64,000 nucleotides of DNA, from NCBI GenBank assembly GCA_034663635.1, contig JAXDJH010000023.1:124001-188000 (forward strand), read 5' to 3'. Under the pieces are notes generated by a model, which worked only from the letters and a program-made list of their open reading frames with translations, did not search any database and had not been told where the DNA came from. This DNA comes from JAXDJH01 sp034663635. GTDB lineage: Bacteria > Actinomycetota > CADDZG01 > WHSQ01. The translations under genes were made by a program, and so were the position numbers. This document shows positions 1 through 8,923 of this stretch, piece after piece (the stretch's first letter is position 1; every line of letters starts with the position of its first letter).

Positions 1-1423
1 TCGCTCCCGGCTTTATGGACAGTGCAGCTCCGCAACCGATCAGCGCAAGCGCCAAGAGGAGGAACCTAGCGACGCCCGCGCCGGTGAACGGCAGCTGCGC
101 GGCTCGAGGAGCGGGAGCGGCGGTGACGAACGGACCGACCGCGCCGCCGGGCGTGTTGTGTTTGTGGTGGTTGTAACGAACGCCCTTGACCTTGTCTGGC
201 TGGCCGAGGTCGACATTCGACTTCGAGTCGTCGACTGTCCCATCGACGATCGGCGTGTCGCCGACGATGCCCTTCCCTACTTGGGCGGCTACAGCGGTGG
301 CGCTGCCGCCGGCCTTGCCGGCTTCGGCATTCGACCCGACGCCGTTGAGGAACAGACAGATGATCGACTGGGTGGGGCAGTCCGGCGGCAATGAGACGGT
401 GCCCTCTTGCGACAGCGAGAACTGCTCTTCGCCTTGAGCCTCGATGGCAGCGATGTGAGCGAGCCCTTCGCTCAGCGACTTCCCTTGGGTGTTTGCATAG
501 CTGTAGGACTCGGAGTGAAGGATTAGGGCGCCAACCCCATCGCAGATGCCCGACTTGGCGCTCTCGCCACCCACGCAAACCTCGGCCCCACTATTCTCGG
601 CGCCGGACTCGGCCGACTCGTCGCCCTCATCGGGCGAATCGGTCTCGCTGGCGGAGTCGCTATGGGATTCGGCGACCCGGCCCCCGATCGGCCCGTCACA
701 AGTGTCGCTCGCAGAATGCTCTTCCGATCCGACACAGGCATCAACAACCGAGGTGTCGGATGACGACTCGCTTCCGTTCTCATCCTCGTGCGCGCTTGCG
801 CCCGCATAGCCGACGGTCAGAGAGATCGGACCGTTGCAGTCGTGGCTTGCTGTCTGTTGATCGCCGCCGGCACAAACCGATGCGACCGACTTCTTCTCGG
901 AGTTGCCGTCTTCCTTGGAGCTGGTGCGCTCTTCGTAGAGAAGGCTGACGCAAAGTTGTCCGTCCGAGCCCGAGCAGATCTGTTCGGTCACATCGAACAG
1001 AAGACCGGTGCGCTCGTTCTTGCCTTCCTCGGAGTTGGCTTCCGCGCCCCACAATTCCTGACCCATCACCGCGAGGAGCGTTGCCTTCGCGCTGGATGAA
1101 CCGGACGAGGACCCCTCGCTTTCCGAGGACCCGGCACTGCTCGATGACTCACTGACGGTCAACGCGTCTTCGCCCATGACGTCGAGATTGACGACGGAAC
1201 CCGTCGACGACGCGGCCGAATGGGCTTCTTGCGCTTCTTCTTCGGCGGAGTTCGTGGCGGTCACTTGCTGGGGCGGGGCGACCGGTTGGGTTGCCGCCGG
1301 CGCGGCATCGACGGGCACAGGGGTCGAGACGGCCAAGCCATCTGCGGCCATGGCCGCCGGTCCGACGATCATTACCGCAAGCAAGGTGAGGCTGACGACT
1401 GAGCCGATCCTCTTCAACGACAT
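1..1423 (-). CDS. LPxTG-type cell-wall-anchored protein (3' end cut by window edge)
   Basis: Reading the minus strand from the ATG at 1423 gives an uninterrupted frame of about 474 codons that leaves the window before its stop. A GGAGGAG ribosome site lies 6-8 bases upstream. The product starts with a signal peptide (basic MSLKR, hydrophobic stretch, AMA cleavage site), followed by a long Ser/Glu/Gly-rich low-complexity region. Three spaced cysteine units of the form xCxGG(x)5-7SxxCxGPI can be seen. Near the C-terminus are LPFTG, a hydrophobic helix and a lysine: the classical sortase substrate tail. By family knowledge, sortase cleaves between T and G and links the protein to peptidoglycan. 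No sortase gene is in the window. The extracellular part matches no family I recognise, so its role (surface layer, adhesion or display) is open. Confidence 0.8.
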   Translation of the reverse strand, partial: MSLKRIGSVVSLTLLAVMIVGPAAMAADGLAVSTPVPVDAAPAATQPVAPPQQVTATNSAEEEAQEAHSAASSTGSVVNLDVMGEDALTVSESSSSAGSSESEGSSSGSSSAKATLLAVMGQELWGAEANSEEGKNERTGLLFDVTEQICSGSDGQLCVSLLYEERTSSKEDGNSEKKSVASVCAGGDQQTASHDCNGPISLTVGYAGASAHEDENGSESSSDTSVVDACVGSEEHSASDTCDGPIGGRVAESHSDSASETDSPDEGDESAESGAENSGAEVCVGGESAKSGICDGVGALILHSESYSYANTQGKSLSEGLAHIAAIEAQGEEQFSLSQEGTVSLPPDCPTQSIICLFLNGVGSNAEAGKAGGSATAVAAQVGKGIVGDTPIVDGTVDDSKSNVDLGQPDKVKGVRYNHHKHNTPGGAVGPFVTAAPAPRAAQLPFTGAGVARFLLLALALIGCGAALSIKPGA

Positions 1424-1518
1424 TTCGGGTCTCCTCCCCAGTGTGGGTCCGCAAGACGACCACTAACTCTCCGTGGCCGTTCAAATACCCAGTGCCACAT
1501 GTTTCAACCCTGTTTGTG

Positions 1519-1556
1519 CCATTTCCTGCCGAAAAGCTGCTTTCGGACGGAAATGG
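1519..1556. repeat. Strong imperfect inverted repeat in divergent intergenic region
   Basis: Arms CCATTTCC (1519-1526) and GGAAATGG (1549-1556) flank inner arms CCGAAA (1529-1534) and TTTCGG (1541-1546), separated by a 2x2 internal mismatch and a 6-base loop. It lies about 100 bases upstream of both divergent genes (starts 1423 and 1668). It could be a shared operator or an mRNA structure. No T-tract follows, so it does not look like a terminator. The rest of the 244-base intergenic stretch holds only a short ACTCG/CGAGT palindrome (1576-1587) and the two ribosome sites. Confidence 0.55.
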
Positions 1557-1667
1557 GCCGCCTCCAGGGGGCTCAACTCGGTCGAGTCCGAGGAGGAGAC
1601 GGCCGCGCCCGGCTCGAATGAAGGTGTAGAGGGCCGGGAGGCCGGGGTCGACCCATAGGGGGCCGCA

Positions 1668-3797
1668 ATGCCACGTCGACGGCACCGCTTCATCTTGCTG
1701 AGCTTGGTGATAACGCTGATAGCGGGGGTCGTTTCAAGCGGCACGCTCGCTTCCGCACGAGACGGTGTCGTCGAGATCAGGCCTCTCTCCAATCGAGCCG
1801 ATCTCGTCTCCGGTGACGATGTGCTCGTCAAGTTCTCCGTGCCGGACGGAGCGAATCCGTCGGACCTTCGCATCTCGGTGAACGGATCGGACGTGACCGA
1901 AGCGTTCCGCCAACACTCCGATGGCGAAGGCGAAGGAGTGCTTTCCGGGTTGGACATCGGGCGCAACGAAGTCGCGGCGTCTCTGCCGGACGGACGTGGG
2001 GCGCAGATAACGATCACGAACCATCCCATCGGCGGTCCTGTATTCGCCGGCCCCCAGATCCAACCGTGGGTGTGTCAGGACACTGCGAAGGACAAACAGT
2101 GCAACGAGCCCCCCACCTTCGAGTACTTGTACAAGCCCGTAACCGGCGGCACCTTGCAGCCGTACGACCCTGACAGTCCACCGCCTTCTGGTTTCGTCGC
2201 CGAGACGACAACCACCGAAGGCGTGACGGTTCCTTTCATCGTTCGTCAGGAAACCGGTTACATCGACCGAGACCAGTACGCGATCGCAACGCTCTATCAA
2301 CCCGAGAAGAAGTGGGAGGCCTGGGCTCCGCAGAAACAGTTCAATCACCGACTCGTGATCACACATGGTGCCAGCTGCAACACGGAGTACCTGGCAGGCA
2401 GCGCGCCCGACGTTCAAGAGGTGGGCATGCTGGGGGCCGGTTTCATCGTCATGTCGAACGCTTTGGACAACTCCGGTCACAACTGCAATCTCCTCGTTCA
2501 AGCGGAGTCGCTCGTCATGACGAAGGAATACGCGATCGACCATTACGGAACGGTTCGTTGGACGATCGGAAGCGGTTGCTCCGGCGGTTCGCTGGTCCAA
2601 CTGCAGGTTGCGAACGCCTACCCCGGTCTGTACCAGGGCGTAACGCCGCAATGCACCTTCACCGACGCGTGGTCATCCGCCATGCAGTACGTCGACTACG
2701 ACATGCTGCTTCGTTACTTCAAGGATCCCGGCCGGTGGGATCCGGGCACCGTGTGGACCCCTAGCGAGATCAGCGCGGTCCTCGATCACCCCAACATCGG
2801 CAACCCAGTGACGTTCACGTCGGTCATCCCCAACGGTGGCGATCCGAGCCGCAGCTGTCCGGGAGTGCCGGCCGAGGATGTCTACGACCCGAAGACGAAC
2901 CCGAAAGGCGTTCGTTGCACCCTCCAGGACTACACGGTCAACGCCGTCGGTCGTCGATCCAAAGACGGATTCGCCAACCGGCCGTTCGACAACGTCGGTA
3001 TCCAGTACGGGCTCAAGGGTTTGCGAGAAGGTCTGTTGACGCCGGGTCAGTTCGTCGATCTCAACAGCCACATCGGCGGCCTCGACATGGATGGGGAGGT
3101 CCAAAAGGATCGCAGCAGTGCCGACATCCCCGGTCTGGTCCGCGCCTACACGAGTGGACTGGTCGATTCAGCTAACAACCTCGACCAGGTCGCGATCATC
3201 GATCTGAGGGGGCCGGACCCCGGAGCCTTCCATGACGTCTACCGCACCTACGCGCTGCGAGCGCGGTTGCTCCGCAACTTCGGCACCGCTGCCAATCAGG
3301 TTCTGTGGCGCGGCCAGGTTCCGCTGCTGGGAGACGTCAACTACGTCGACGAATCAGTTCTCGCGATCGACAAGTGGCTCGCGCGGGTCGACGCGGACCA
3401 TCGCGAGGTGCCGCTCGCGCAGAAGATCATCGAGGACAAGCCCACAGATCTCGCCGATCGCTGCACGGACGGCGTCGGCACCGACATCCCGTCTTGGGTA
3501 TGCGATGAGACCGTCGCCTCATACGGGACCCCTCGGTTCGGCGCGGATGAGCCGATCACCGATGACACGCTCAAGTGCCAGTTGCAACCGCTGCGAAAGG
3601 ACGATTACTCCGTAACTTTCACCGATGATCAGTGGAAGCGTCTCAATAAGGCGTTTCCGGACGGCGTTTGCAACTATGCGAAGCGCGGAGTCGAGCAAAC
3701 CGGGGCGATCTCTTGGTTGACCTATCAAGACGACCGCGGCGACGTGATCTACGGCGGTCGACCTCTCGGCCCTCCACCGCATTCGATTCCTTACTAA
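1668..3797 (+). CDS. Secreted DUF6351-family protein (alpha/beta-hydrolase-like)
   Basis: 709 residues, ATG start after a GGGGG-rich ribosome site. The N-terminus is basic then hydrophobic with a cleavage site near SARD, so the protein is exported. Residues about 35-120 resemble an Ig-like or carbohydrate-binding domain ending in ITNHPIGGPVFAGPQIQPW, typical of DUF6351 proteins. The large C-terminal part contains LVITHGASCN (oxyanion-type segment) and GSGCSGGS with a candidate nucleophile Ser305, as in tannase/feruloyl-esterase-like hydrolases. Several cysteines suggest disulfides. Family members are secreted actinobacterial and proteobacterial proteins of unproven substrate; ester hydrolysis is an inference from the fold signature. 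It stands alone, divergent from the LPxTG gene. Confidence 0.75.
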   Translation: MPRRRHRFILLSLVITLIAGVVSSGTLASARDGVVEIRPLSNRADLVSGDDVLVKFSVPDGANPSDLRISVNGSDVTEAFRQHSDGEGEGVLSGLDIGRNEVAASLPDGRGAQITITNHPIGGPVFAGPQIQPWVCQDTAKDKQCNEPPTFEYLYKPVTGGTLQPYDPDSPPPSGFVAETTTTEGVTVPFIVRQETGYIDRDQYAIATLYQPEKKWEAWAPQKQFNHRLVITHGASCNTEYLAGSAPDVQEVGMLGAGFIVMSNALDNSGHNCNLLVQAESLVMTKEYAIDHYGTVRWTIGSGCSGGSLVQLQVANAYPGLYQGVTPQCTFTDAWSSAMQYVDYDMLLRYFKDPGRWDPGTVWTPSEISAVLDHPNIGNPVTFTSVIPNGGDPSRSCPGVPAEDVYDPKTNPKGVRCTLQDYTVNAVGRRSKDGFANRPFDNVGIQYGLKGLREGLLTPGQFVDLNSHIGGLDMDGEVQKDRSSADIPGLVRAYTSGLVDSANNLDQVAIIDLRGPDPGAFHDVYRTYALRARLLRNFGTAANQVLWRGQVPLLGDVNYVDESVLAIDKWLARVDADHREVPLAQKIIEDKPTDLADRCTDGVGTDIPSWVCDETVASYGTPRFGADEPITDDTLKCQLQPLRKDDYSVTFTDDQWKRLNKAFPDGVCNYAKRGVEQTGAISWLTYQDDRGDVIYGGRPLGPPPHSIPY

Positions 3798-3855
3798 CCG
3801 CGTCCTCATCTCTTCCTTCCCTTCCGGGAGCGGGTGAGAACTAAAGCGCTGGTGG

Positions 3856-3888
3856 GGGCGTCTCCCTGAAGAGAAAGGGAGGACGCCC
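3856..3888 (+). promoter_or_regulatory. Hairpin enclosing the ribosome binding site of the next gene
   Basis: GGGCGTC plus TCCCT (3856-3867) pairs with AGGGA, one bulged G, and GACGCCC (3876-3888), closing an 8-base loop. The ribosome site GGGAGG (3877-3882) lies wholly in the 3' arm and the ATG follows at once at 3889. When folded, the mRNA would hide its own initiation site. Whether this is regulated (temperature, protein or ligand) cannot be told from sequence. Confidence 0.55.
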
Positions 3889-5106
3889 ATGCCGAAGCAA
3901 GCTTTCGCGGCCCTGTTGGTTCTTTCGATGCTTGTCCTAGCGGGGTGTGGGCAGCTCCAGGAGGCCGGTTCGAGTGGCCGGGACATCCTGTTTCTCAGAT
4001 CCAATCGGGGCTTGACCGTCATCGCTGCGGGGGCCGAGGCCCCGAGTTTCCACGCGGCTGCCGTCCCTTCGAGGGATTGGACGACGGTTATCCGAAGCTC
4101 CTTCGATCGCCGTGGCACCCGCGTATGGGCGGTTGACCCCTCGGCCGGGGAGGTCACTTGGGAGCAGCATCTGGGAGGCCGCCTGATGGTCAAGCTCACC
4201 GCCGAGGAGGCTGACATGGTCGCTCTCGCGCCGATCCGGGAGCGTCATTTCTCGGTGGGACGTCGACACACAAGGCTCACGATCGCGGGCCGCAGCTTGT
4301 CCGAGCCGAAGTCGATCCTCCTCAAAGGCAACTACGAGCCCGAAGCTTTTTCGACCGACCGTAAGAGCCTGTTCGTGATCCGGTTCCTTCCGGCTCGGGC
4401 GCCGACTCGTTACCAAGTACGTCGCCTTGATATCGAAGAAGGACGAGTGCATGCGGTTTACACGCCCGATGCGGACCTGCAGGAGTCGATGGGCGGAACC
4501 GCGCGGATCCAAACGGCAAGTCCAGACGGGTCCAGGCTCTACACGCTTTACACAACTGGGACGGGCAACGATCGCTACGCGTTCATCCACGTTCTGAGCC
4601 TCGATGAGATCTGGGCTCACTGCATCGACCTTCCTCCAGAGTTCGCGAAGCACGCCGACACTGCCACGTCGATCTCAGTGTCCCCGGACGGCCGTCGTCT
4701 CTACGTAGTGAATGCTGCGGCCGGGATGATGGCGGAGGTGGATACCTCGACATTGGAGGTCGTCAAGACGGCGCCGATCGACTTCGTCGTCGCGGCCCAC
4801 GTTCATTCAGCCGTCGATGACTCCGGCTCGACCGTCTTCTTCACGAGCGGCAATTCCGTTGCAGCGGTGAACACGATGGATCTCACGGTCAGAGCCTCGT
4901 GGGAGATGGACCAGAAGGTTCAAGGCGTACAGGTTGCCGTGGACGGCGCCCGGGTCTACGTCGGATTGGTCGATCGGATCGTCGTCCTGGACGCGGCGAG
5001 TGGGAAGCAACTCGAATCCATCGATCCACCCGGTATCAAGAGGATCCAGGAATTCGGGCCCGTGATCCGTTCCATCGATCAGGCCGGGATCGTCTGTGCT
5101 TGCTGA
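3889..5106 (+). CDS. Beta-propeller lipoprotein (YVTN/TolB-like)
   Basis: 405 residues. The N-terminus is a lipoprotein signal with lipobox LAGC (Cys about residue 19), so the protein is expected to be lipid-anchored outside the membrane. The rest reads as repeated four-strand blades: SPDGSRLYTLY, SVSPDGRRLYVVNAA, DDSGSTVFFTSGNSVA and DGARVYVGLVDRIVVLDA are typical of seven-bladed YVTN/TolB-like propellers. No catalytic residues are evident; a binding or scaffold role is likely but unproven. Translation starts directly after the hairpin that buries its ribosome site, which is its most unusual feature. It lies between DUF6351 and the convergent lysyl-oxidase-like gene and does not form an operon with either. 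Confidence 0.75.
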   Translation: MPKQAFAALLVLSMLVLAGCGQLQEAGSSGRDILFLRSNRGLTVIAAGAEAPSFHAAAVPSRDWTTVIRSSFDRRGTRVWAVDPSAGEVTWEQHLGGRLMVKLTAEEADMVALAPIRERHFSVGRRHTRLTIAGRSLSEPKSILLKGNYEPEAFSTDRKSLFVIRFLPARAPTRYQVRRLDIEEGRVHAVYTPDADLQESMGGTARIQTASPDGSRLYTLYTTGTGNDRYAFIHVLSLDEIWAHCIDLPPEFAKHADTATSISVSPDGRRLYVVNAAAGMMAEVDTSTLEVVKTAPIDFVVAAHVHSAVDDSGSTVFFTSGNSVAAVNTMDLTVRASWEMDQKVQGVQVAVDGARVYVGLVDRIVVLDAASGKQLESIDPPGIKRIQEFGPVIRSIDQAGIVCAC

Positions 5107-5135
5107 TCAGTGCTCAGGAGGGGCCTTCCGGCGCG

Positions 5136-6704
5136 TCATCCGCAACATCCGCCGCCCTCACGCCCACGCCCTATTCCGACTTCCGTGTCGATCCCGTTCC
5201 ACGGCGGGACCTCGACGGTGCGCGCTCCCGGCCGGCCTTTGATGATGACCTGACGAACCTCGGAGTTGTTCGACGTGTCTTGCTCGTACAACGAGTGGAG
5301 CGGGTTCGCCTCGGTCTTTATGTAATAGGTGCCGTTGGGGAGGTCCGTGATTTCGAAGGACTGACCGGGAAGACCCTGGAAGTAAGTGTCGCCCCATCCG
5401 AGCGGAAGGATCTCTCGGACCCAAAGCGCGCCCGGCCCTCCGCATGCGGTGTTCAAGCCCGTGAGTCCCGGAGCCCATTCGGCGTTAGGCAACGTCAAGT
5501 CGATCGCATCCGTAGGCGCGAGGCAGAACGCTTCCTTCTTGCTCACAATGACCTCGGTCATCGTTTCGTCGAGCAGCGAGTACTTGGCGAATTGCAGGAA
5601 GTGCCAGTGCTGGTGACCGCGTCGCGGGTCGTATTCCAAGGTGCCGACCGGGGCACGTCCCACCGGCTTGTCGTCTTGATAGAAGTACTGGTACCCGTCC
5701 ATCACATCCTCGTTCTCGCGACGGAATCCTTCGACGACCATCGGCGAAGCGCCGGCCGACCACACGGTCGCGCCGAAGTTGATGCGCTCGTGGTTCATGC
5801 CGTTCTGGACGGTGATCCCCCACGAGGGAAGTGCGATCAAGTCCGGAAGGACCGATGGGTCTGGGTCGGTCATGGTCGGCGTACCCGAGCTGCTCGACCT
5901 CGCCGCCGACCACCCGGCGTGTCCGCCGTGTCCGCGCCGATCGCGTGGAGGCCTCGGGCACTTCGGGCAGCCCGGGTAGCCGCGCACGGTCTTCACCTTG
6001 AGTTGGATCGATGCAGTAGCTAGAGCGGGGTCGATGTTGAAGAGGTCTATGTAGCGCTCCGCGACCGACATCTTCACGTCGTAGAGCCCATCCTGGAGTC
6101 GAAGCACTCCGCCGGTGTAGCTCGCCGGGTTAACCGCCCAGCCGTCGTCGATCCCCCAAACGAGTCCCTTGGTGAACGGGTTGCCGAAGCAGCCATCCGG
6201 GTAGCTGGGTCGGTCCGGGCCGTTGTCGCTGACGCGCTGACGGTCGTAGGAGTTCGGGCAGAAGCTCATCATCTTGGTCTTCTTGAGGTCGCCGTCCTTG
6301 CTGATGTCGAGCTGGATGAAATCTTTGATCCCGTTCCAGTCATCCATGATGTCGGCCGGCAGATCGTGGTACTCGCGCAGCCCCGTGTCCCCGTAGAGAA
6401 CCTGCTGGACCTTCAGCGGTTGCGTGTAATCCGGGCGAGTGACCCAGACCTCGAAGGGCGCACCCTCGGCCGAAACCCAGATGCCGAGATCCGCGTAGAT
6501 GGGTTGACCCTTAACTCTGAAGGCCTTCACGAGATCGGTTCCAGAGCGCATCCGCAGCTGCGGCGAAACGGCCTCGGCGCGCGCCGGAAGGGCCGGCAGG
6601 ATGCCGACGAACAGGGCTGCGATGAGGATCGGCACGAGACTCCTGCGCGACGAGCGGGCCGCGAGCGCGCGCGACCCCTGACGAACGTGGGAACGGATGG
6701 GCAC
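5136..6704 (-). CDS. Secreted lysyl-oxidase-like protein
   Basis: 522 residues from a GTG start preceded by GAAGGAGA. There is a long Sec-type signal with a twin-basic region and an ARAEA cleavage site. The N-terminal half (residues 45-260) has no family I recognise; a short Ser/Gly/basic stretch around residues 255-275 looks like a linker. From about residue 280 the protein follows the lysyl oxidase catalytic domain: INFGATVWSAG, then GHQHWHF near residue 355, whose histidines would bind copper, and ending in NGTYYIKTEANPLHSLYEQD. In eukaryotes lysyl oxidase deaminates lysine side chains using copper and a lysine-tyrosylquinone; bacterial homologues exist but are little studied. The substrate is unknown. 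A TGCGGC/GCCGCA hairpin (6722-6737) sits just upstream of the ribosome site. Confidence 0.8.
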   Translation of the reverse strand: MPIRSHVRQGSRALAARSSRRSLVPILIAALFVGILPALPARAEAVSPQLRMRSGTDLVKAFRVKGQPIYADLGIWVSAEGAPFEVWVTRPDYTQPLKVQQVLYGDTGLREYHDLPADIMDDWNGIKDFIQLDISKDGDLKKTKMMSFCPNSYDRQRVSDNGPDRPSYPDGCFGNPFTKGLVWGIDDGWAVNPASYTGGVLRLQDGLYDVKMSVAERYIDLFNIDPALATASIQLKVKTVRGYPGCPKCPRPPRDRRGHGGHAGWSAARSSSSGTPTMTDPDPSVLPDLIALPSWGITVQNGMNHERINFGATVWSAGASPMVVEGFRRENEDVMDGYQYFYQDDKPVGRAPVGTLEYDPRRGHQHWHFLQFAKYSLLDETMTEVIVSKKEAFCLAPTDAIDLTLPNAEWAPGLTGLNTACGGPGALWVREILPLGWGDTYFQGLPGQSFEITDLPNGTYYIKTEANPLHSLYEQDTSNNSEVRQVIIKGRPGARTVEVPPWNGIDTEVGIGRGREGGGCCG

Positions 6705-6877
6705 GGTGTCTCCTTCACGAGTGCGGCTGGCGCCGCATCTGCTGTTGTCAGGCTAGGTGCGGTGCCGGTTGCTGGCAATCACCCTCGGCCGATATGACGT
6801 TGGCGGGGCTGAAAAGGTTGCCGGCGTGCCGCCTCGACATGAACGGGATAAATGCCCGACGACGTTAAGGTGCGCCG

Positions 6878-7354
6878 ATGCTTAAAAAGATGATCGTGCT
6901 GCTGGCCGCGCTGGCTCTGGTGGGAGTCGCTTGTGGCGATCCGGACTCTGGGACCACCGATGTGGGTGGCCAACCGACGGCGGAGGCGCCAGCCCCTGCA
7001 GATTGCGAGACCGGGACCGTGAAGACCGATTCGGGATTGAAGTACGAAGAGATCGAATGTGGTTCGGGTGACGAGGCCGGCCGAGGCAACGCCGTCGCAG
7101 TTCACTACACCGGCACCCTCGAGGACGGAACGGAATTCGACTCAAGCGTCGGGGGCCAGCCCTTCCAGTTCCAGATCGGGGCGGGCCAGGTCATCCAGGG
7201 GTGGGACGAGGGCATCGCCGGGATGCGGGTCGGTGGCAAGCGGAAACTGATCGTCCCGCCGGATCTCGGCTACGGAAAAGCCGGCTATCCGCCGGTCATC
7301 CCTAAGAACGCGACCCTGATCTTCGAGGTCGAGCTCGTCGACATCCTTTCTTAG
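6878..7354 (+). CDS. FKBP-type peptidyl-prolyl isomerase lipoprotein
   Basis: 158 residues with a lipoprotein signal (lipobox GVAC, Cys about residue 21) and a short Thr/Pro/Gly linker. Residues about 50-158 form one complete FKBP domain: VHYTGTLEDGTEFDSS, then FQIGAGQVIQGWDEG, then the C-terminal ATLIFEVELVDI. Aromatic residues forming the proline pocket (Y, F, W, F) are present. Enzymes of this family speed cis-trans isomerisation of prolyl bonds; with a lipid anchor it should act on exported proteins outside the membrane, fitting a neighbourhood full of secreted proteins. Its stop overlaps by four bases the stop end of the convergent mannosyltransferase gene. Confidence 0.92.
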   Translation: MLKKMIVLLAALALVGVACGDPDSGTTDVGGQPTAEAPAPADCETGTVKTDSGLKYEEIECGSGDEAGRGNAVAVHYTGTLEDGTEFDSSVGGQPFQFQIGAGQVIQGWDEGIAGMRVGGKRKLIVPPDLGYGKAGYPPVIPKNATLIFEVELVDILS

Positions 7355-8877
7355 ATCCAGCACCAACCGGGCGGCGGTAAGGAGTCGCTCGACGTCGTCA
7401 GAGTTGTGCTGATCTCGGTCTTGCCATCGACCACCGACGTGATCTCGGACTCGGTCGGCCTCTGTTCGGCCGCGTCGCAGTTGTCGAATATCCAGATCCG
7501 GCGATCCCAGTCTTTGACCGTCAAAGGACGTCCGGTGAGCAACGGGTAATAGAACCCGAACAGACCGAGCGCGGTGACGGCGAAGACCCCGATCGCGGCC
7601 CTTGCTTCCCATGTGTCGCCGATCTTCGTAGCGACGTAGCCAAGCGCAAGACACATGAATGGGATGACCGGAAGCAGATAGAAGATGAACACCGCCGAGC
7701 GTTGCGAGATCAGACCGAGGGCGATCCACGGGAGGTAGTTGATAAGAAAGCCTCCCAGGATCACGCCTTCGGGCGATGCGAGAGACCTCCGTCGGACCCA
7801 GTTGACCGCACAGTAGATGAGGGCGACCGCCGACAACCACCACACGAACGGGTTGCCTGTGGCCATCACCTCTCTGTAGTTGCCGTTCGCATCGGTGTCG
7901 AAAAAGTACGAGACGGGACGCTTCAGCGCGATCCACGACCAGGCGGGCGACTGATACCCATGCGTCGAAGTCAGGTTCGTGTGGAAGTCCAACATGTATT
8001 TGTGCCGATCCCATAACGCACGGCCCCAAGAACCTTCTGCCCATGGCAATGAAGTGAACGATCCGTCGAGGCGACCGATGTAAGTGAATAGGTAAACGAC
8101 TACCGGCACGAGAACCAACCACACGACGATCGAAAGCGCCTCGGTCCGAAGAAAGCGCAACGCCACGTTTCCTTCTCCGTCGCGTCGCCTCACTCCGATC
8201 TCCCACGCGATGGTCAGGCCGACTATCAGAACGAGATAGAAGATCCCCGACCATTTCGAAGCCACGGCGGCTCCGCACGCGGCTCCCGCCGCCAATCGCC
8301 AGGGACGTTGCAGAAGGCCACTGGGGCGGGGCCCAGTCACCAACTGGTCTCGGTCGTACACAACGAAGAGGACCGCGGCGATCCCGAACATAGGCACGAA
8401 GATGTCCAACATCGAAGTCCGCGACTGCACGAAATGCAGTGGGTCGATCGCGAGGAGGCCAGTCGCGATCGCAGCGCCCAAGGTCGAACGCAACAACCGT
8501 CTGGCGAGAAGGTAGACCAGAACGATCGTGATGGTCCCGGCGACCGCGCACGTGACGCGCCAGCCGTAGGAGTTGAAGTCGGAAAGCCTGATCCCGAGCG
8601 CGATCAACCATTTGCCCAGTGGGGGATGAACCTGCGTCGTCTCCGTCGTGACGTTGCACAGTTGGGACGAGGACGTCACGTACCAACATGCATCCTTCGC
8701 GTAATAGACCTCGTCGAAGACGAGGGTCTTCGGCATATCGAGACCGATGAATCGCAGGAGCCCCGCCGCGATCGTGATGAGGGACATCGAGATCGTGTCG
8801 AGCCGGGTCCAAGAAGGGGGGGTGGATACCGGCCCCGGCTCCTCGCTGGGAGCCTCGCTTTCGATCAGGTCGCTCAC
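7351..8877 (-). CDS. pmt: Protein O-mannosyltransferase (PMT family)
   Basis: 508 residues, polytopic membrane protein with about ten hydrophobic segments. The first extracytoplasmic loop holds VFDEVYYAKDA, the conserved acidic pair of PMT/GT39 enzymes, followed by HPPLGKWLIALG. Such enzymes move mannose from a polyprenyl-phosphate carrier to Ser/Thr of proteins being exported through Sec. In mycobacteria the homologous gene is divergent from rsmI, as here except for one extra gene in between. The Ser/Thr/Pro-rich exported proteins of this window are plausible substrates (inference). The start is the ATG at 8877; the gene diverges from 8924 with a 46-base gap. Confidence 0.88.
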   Translation of the reverse strand: MSDLIESEAPSEEPGPVSTPPSWTRLDTISMSLITIAAGLLRFIGLDMPKTLVFDEVYYAKDACWYVTSSSQLCNVTTETTQVHPPLGKWLIALGIRLSDFNSYGWRVTCAVAGTITIVLVYLLARRLLRSTLGAAIATGLLAIDPLHFVQSRTSMLDIFVPMFGIAAVLFVVYDRDQLVTGPRPSGLLQRPWRLAAGAACGAAVASKWSGIFYLVLIVGLTIAWEIGVRRRDGEGNVALRFLRTEALSIVVWLVLVPVVVYLFTYIGRLDGSFTSLPWAEGSWGRALWDRHKYMLDFHTNLTSTHGYQSPAWSWIALKRPVSYFFDTDANGNYREVMATGNPFVWWLSAVALIYCAVNWVRRRSLASPEGVILGGFLINYLPWIALGLISQRSAVFIFYLLPVIPFMCLALGYVATKIGDTWEARAAIGVFAVTALGLFGFYYPLLTGRPLTVKDWDRRIWIFDNCDAAEQRPTESEITSVVDGKTEISTTLTTSSDSLPPPGWCWI

Positions 8878-8923
8878 GGCAGGGGAGCATAGTGAGTGCC
8901 CGCGGCTCCACTAGTCTTCCGCC

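Noticed and set aside
1734..2651. 305-codon minus-strand open frame over the DUF6351 gene
   Set aside because: Shadow of a gene with signal peptide and family motifs; no similarity and no ribosome site.
7142..8911. 589-codon minus-strand open frame over the mannosyltransferase
   Set aside because: Same strand but another frame than the PMT gene; very Arg-rich with no motif, while the PMT frame has clear helices and family motifs.
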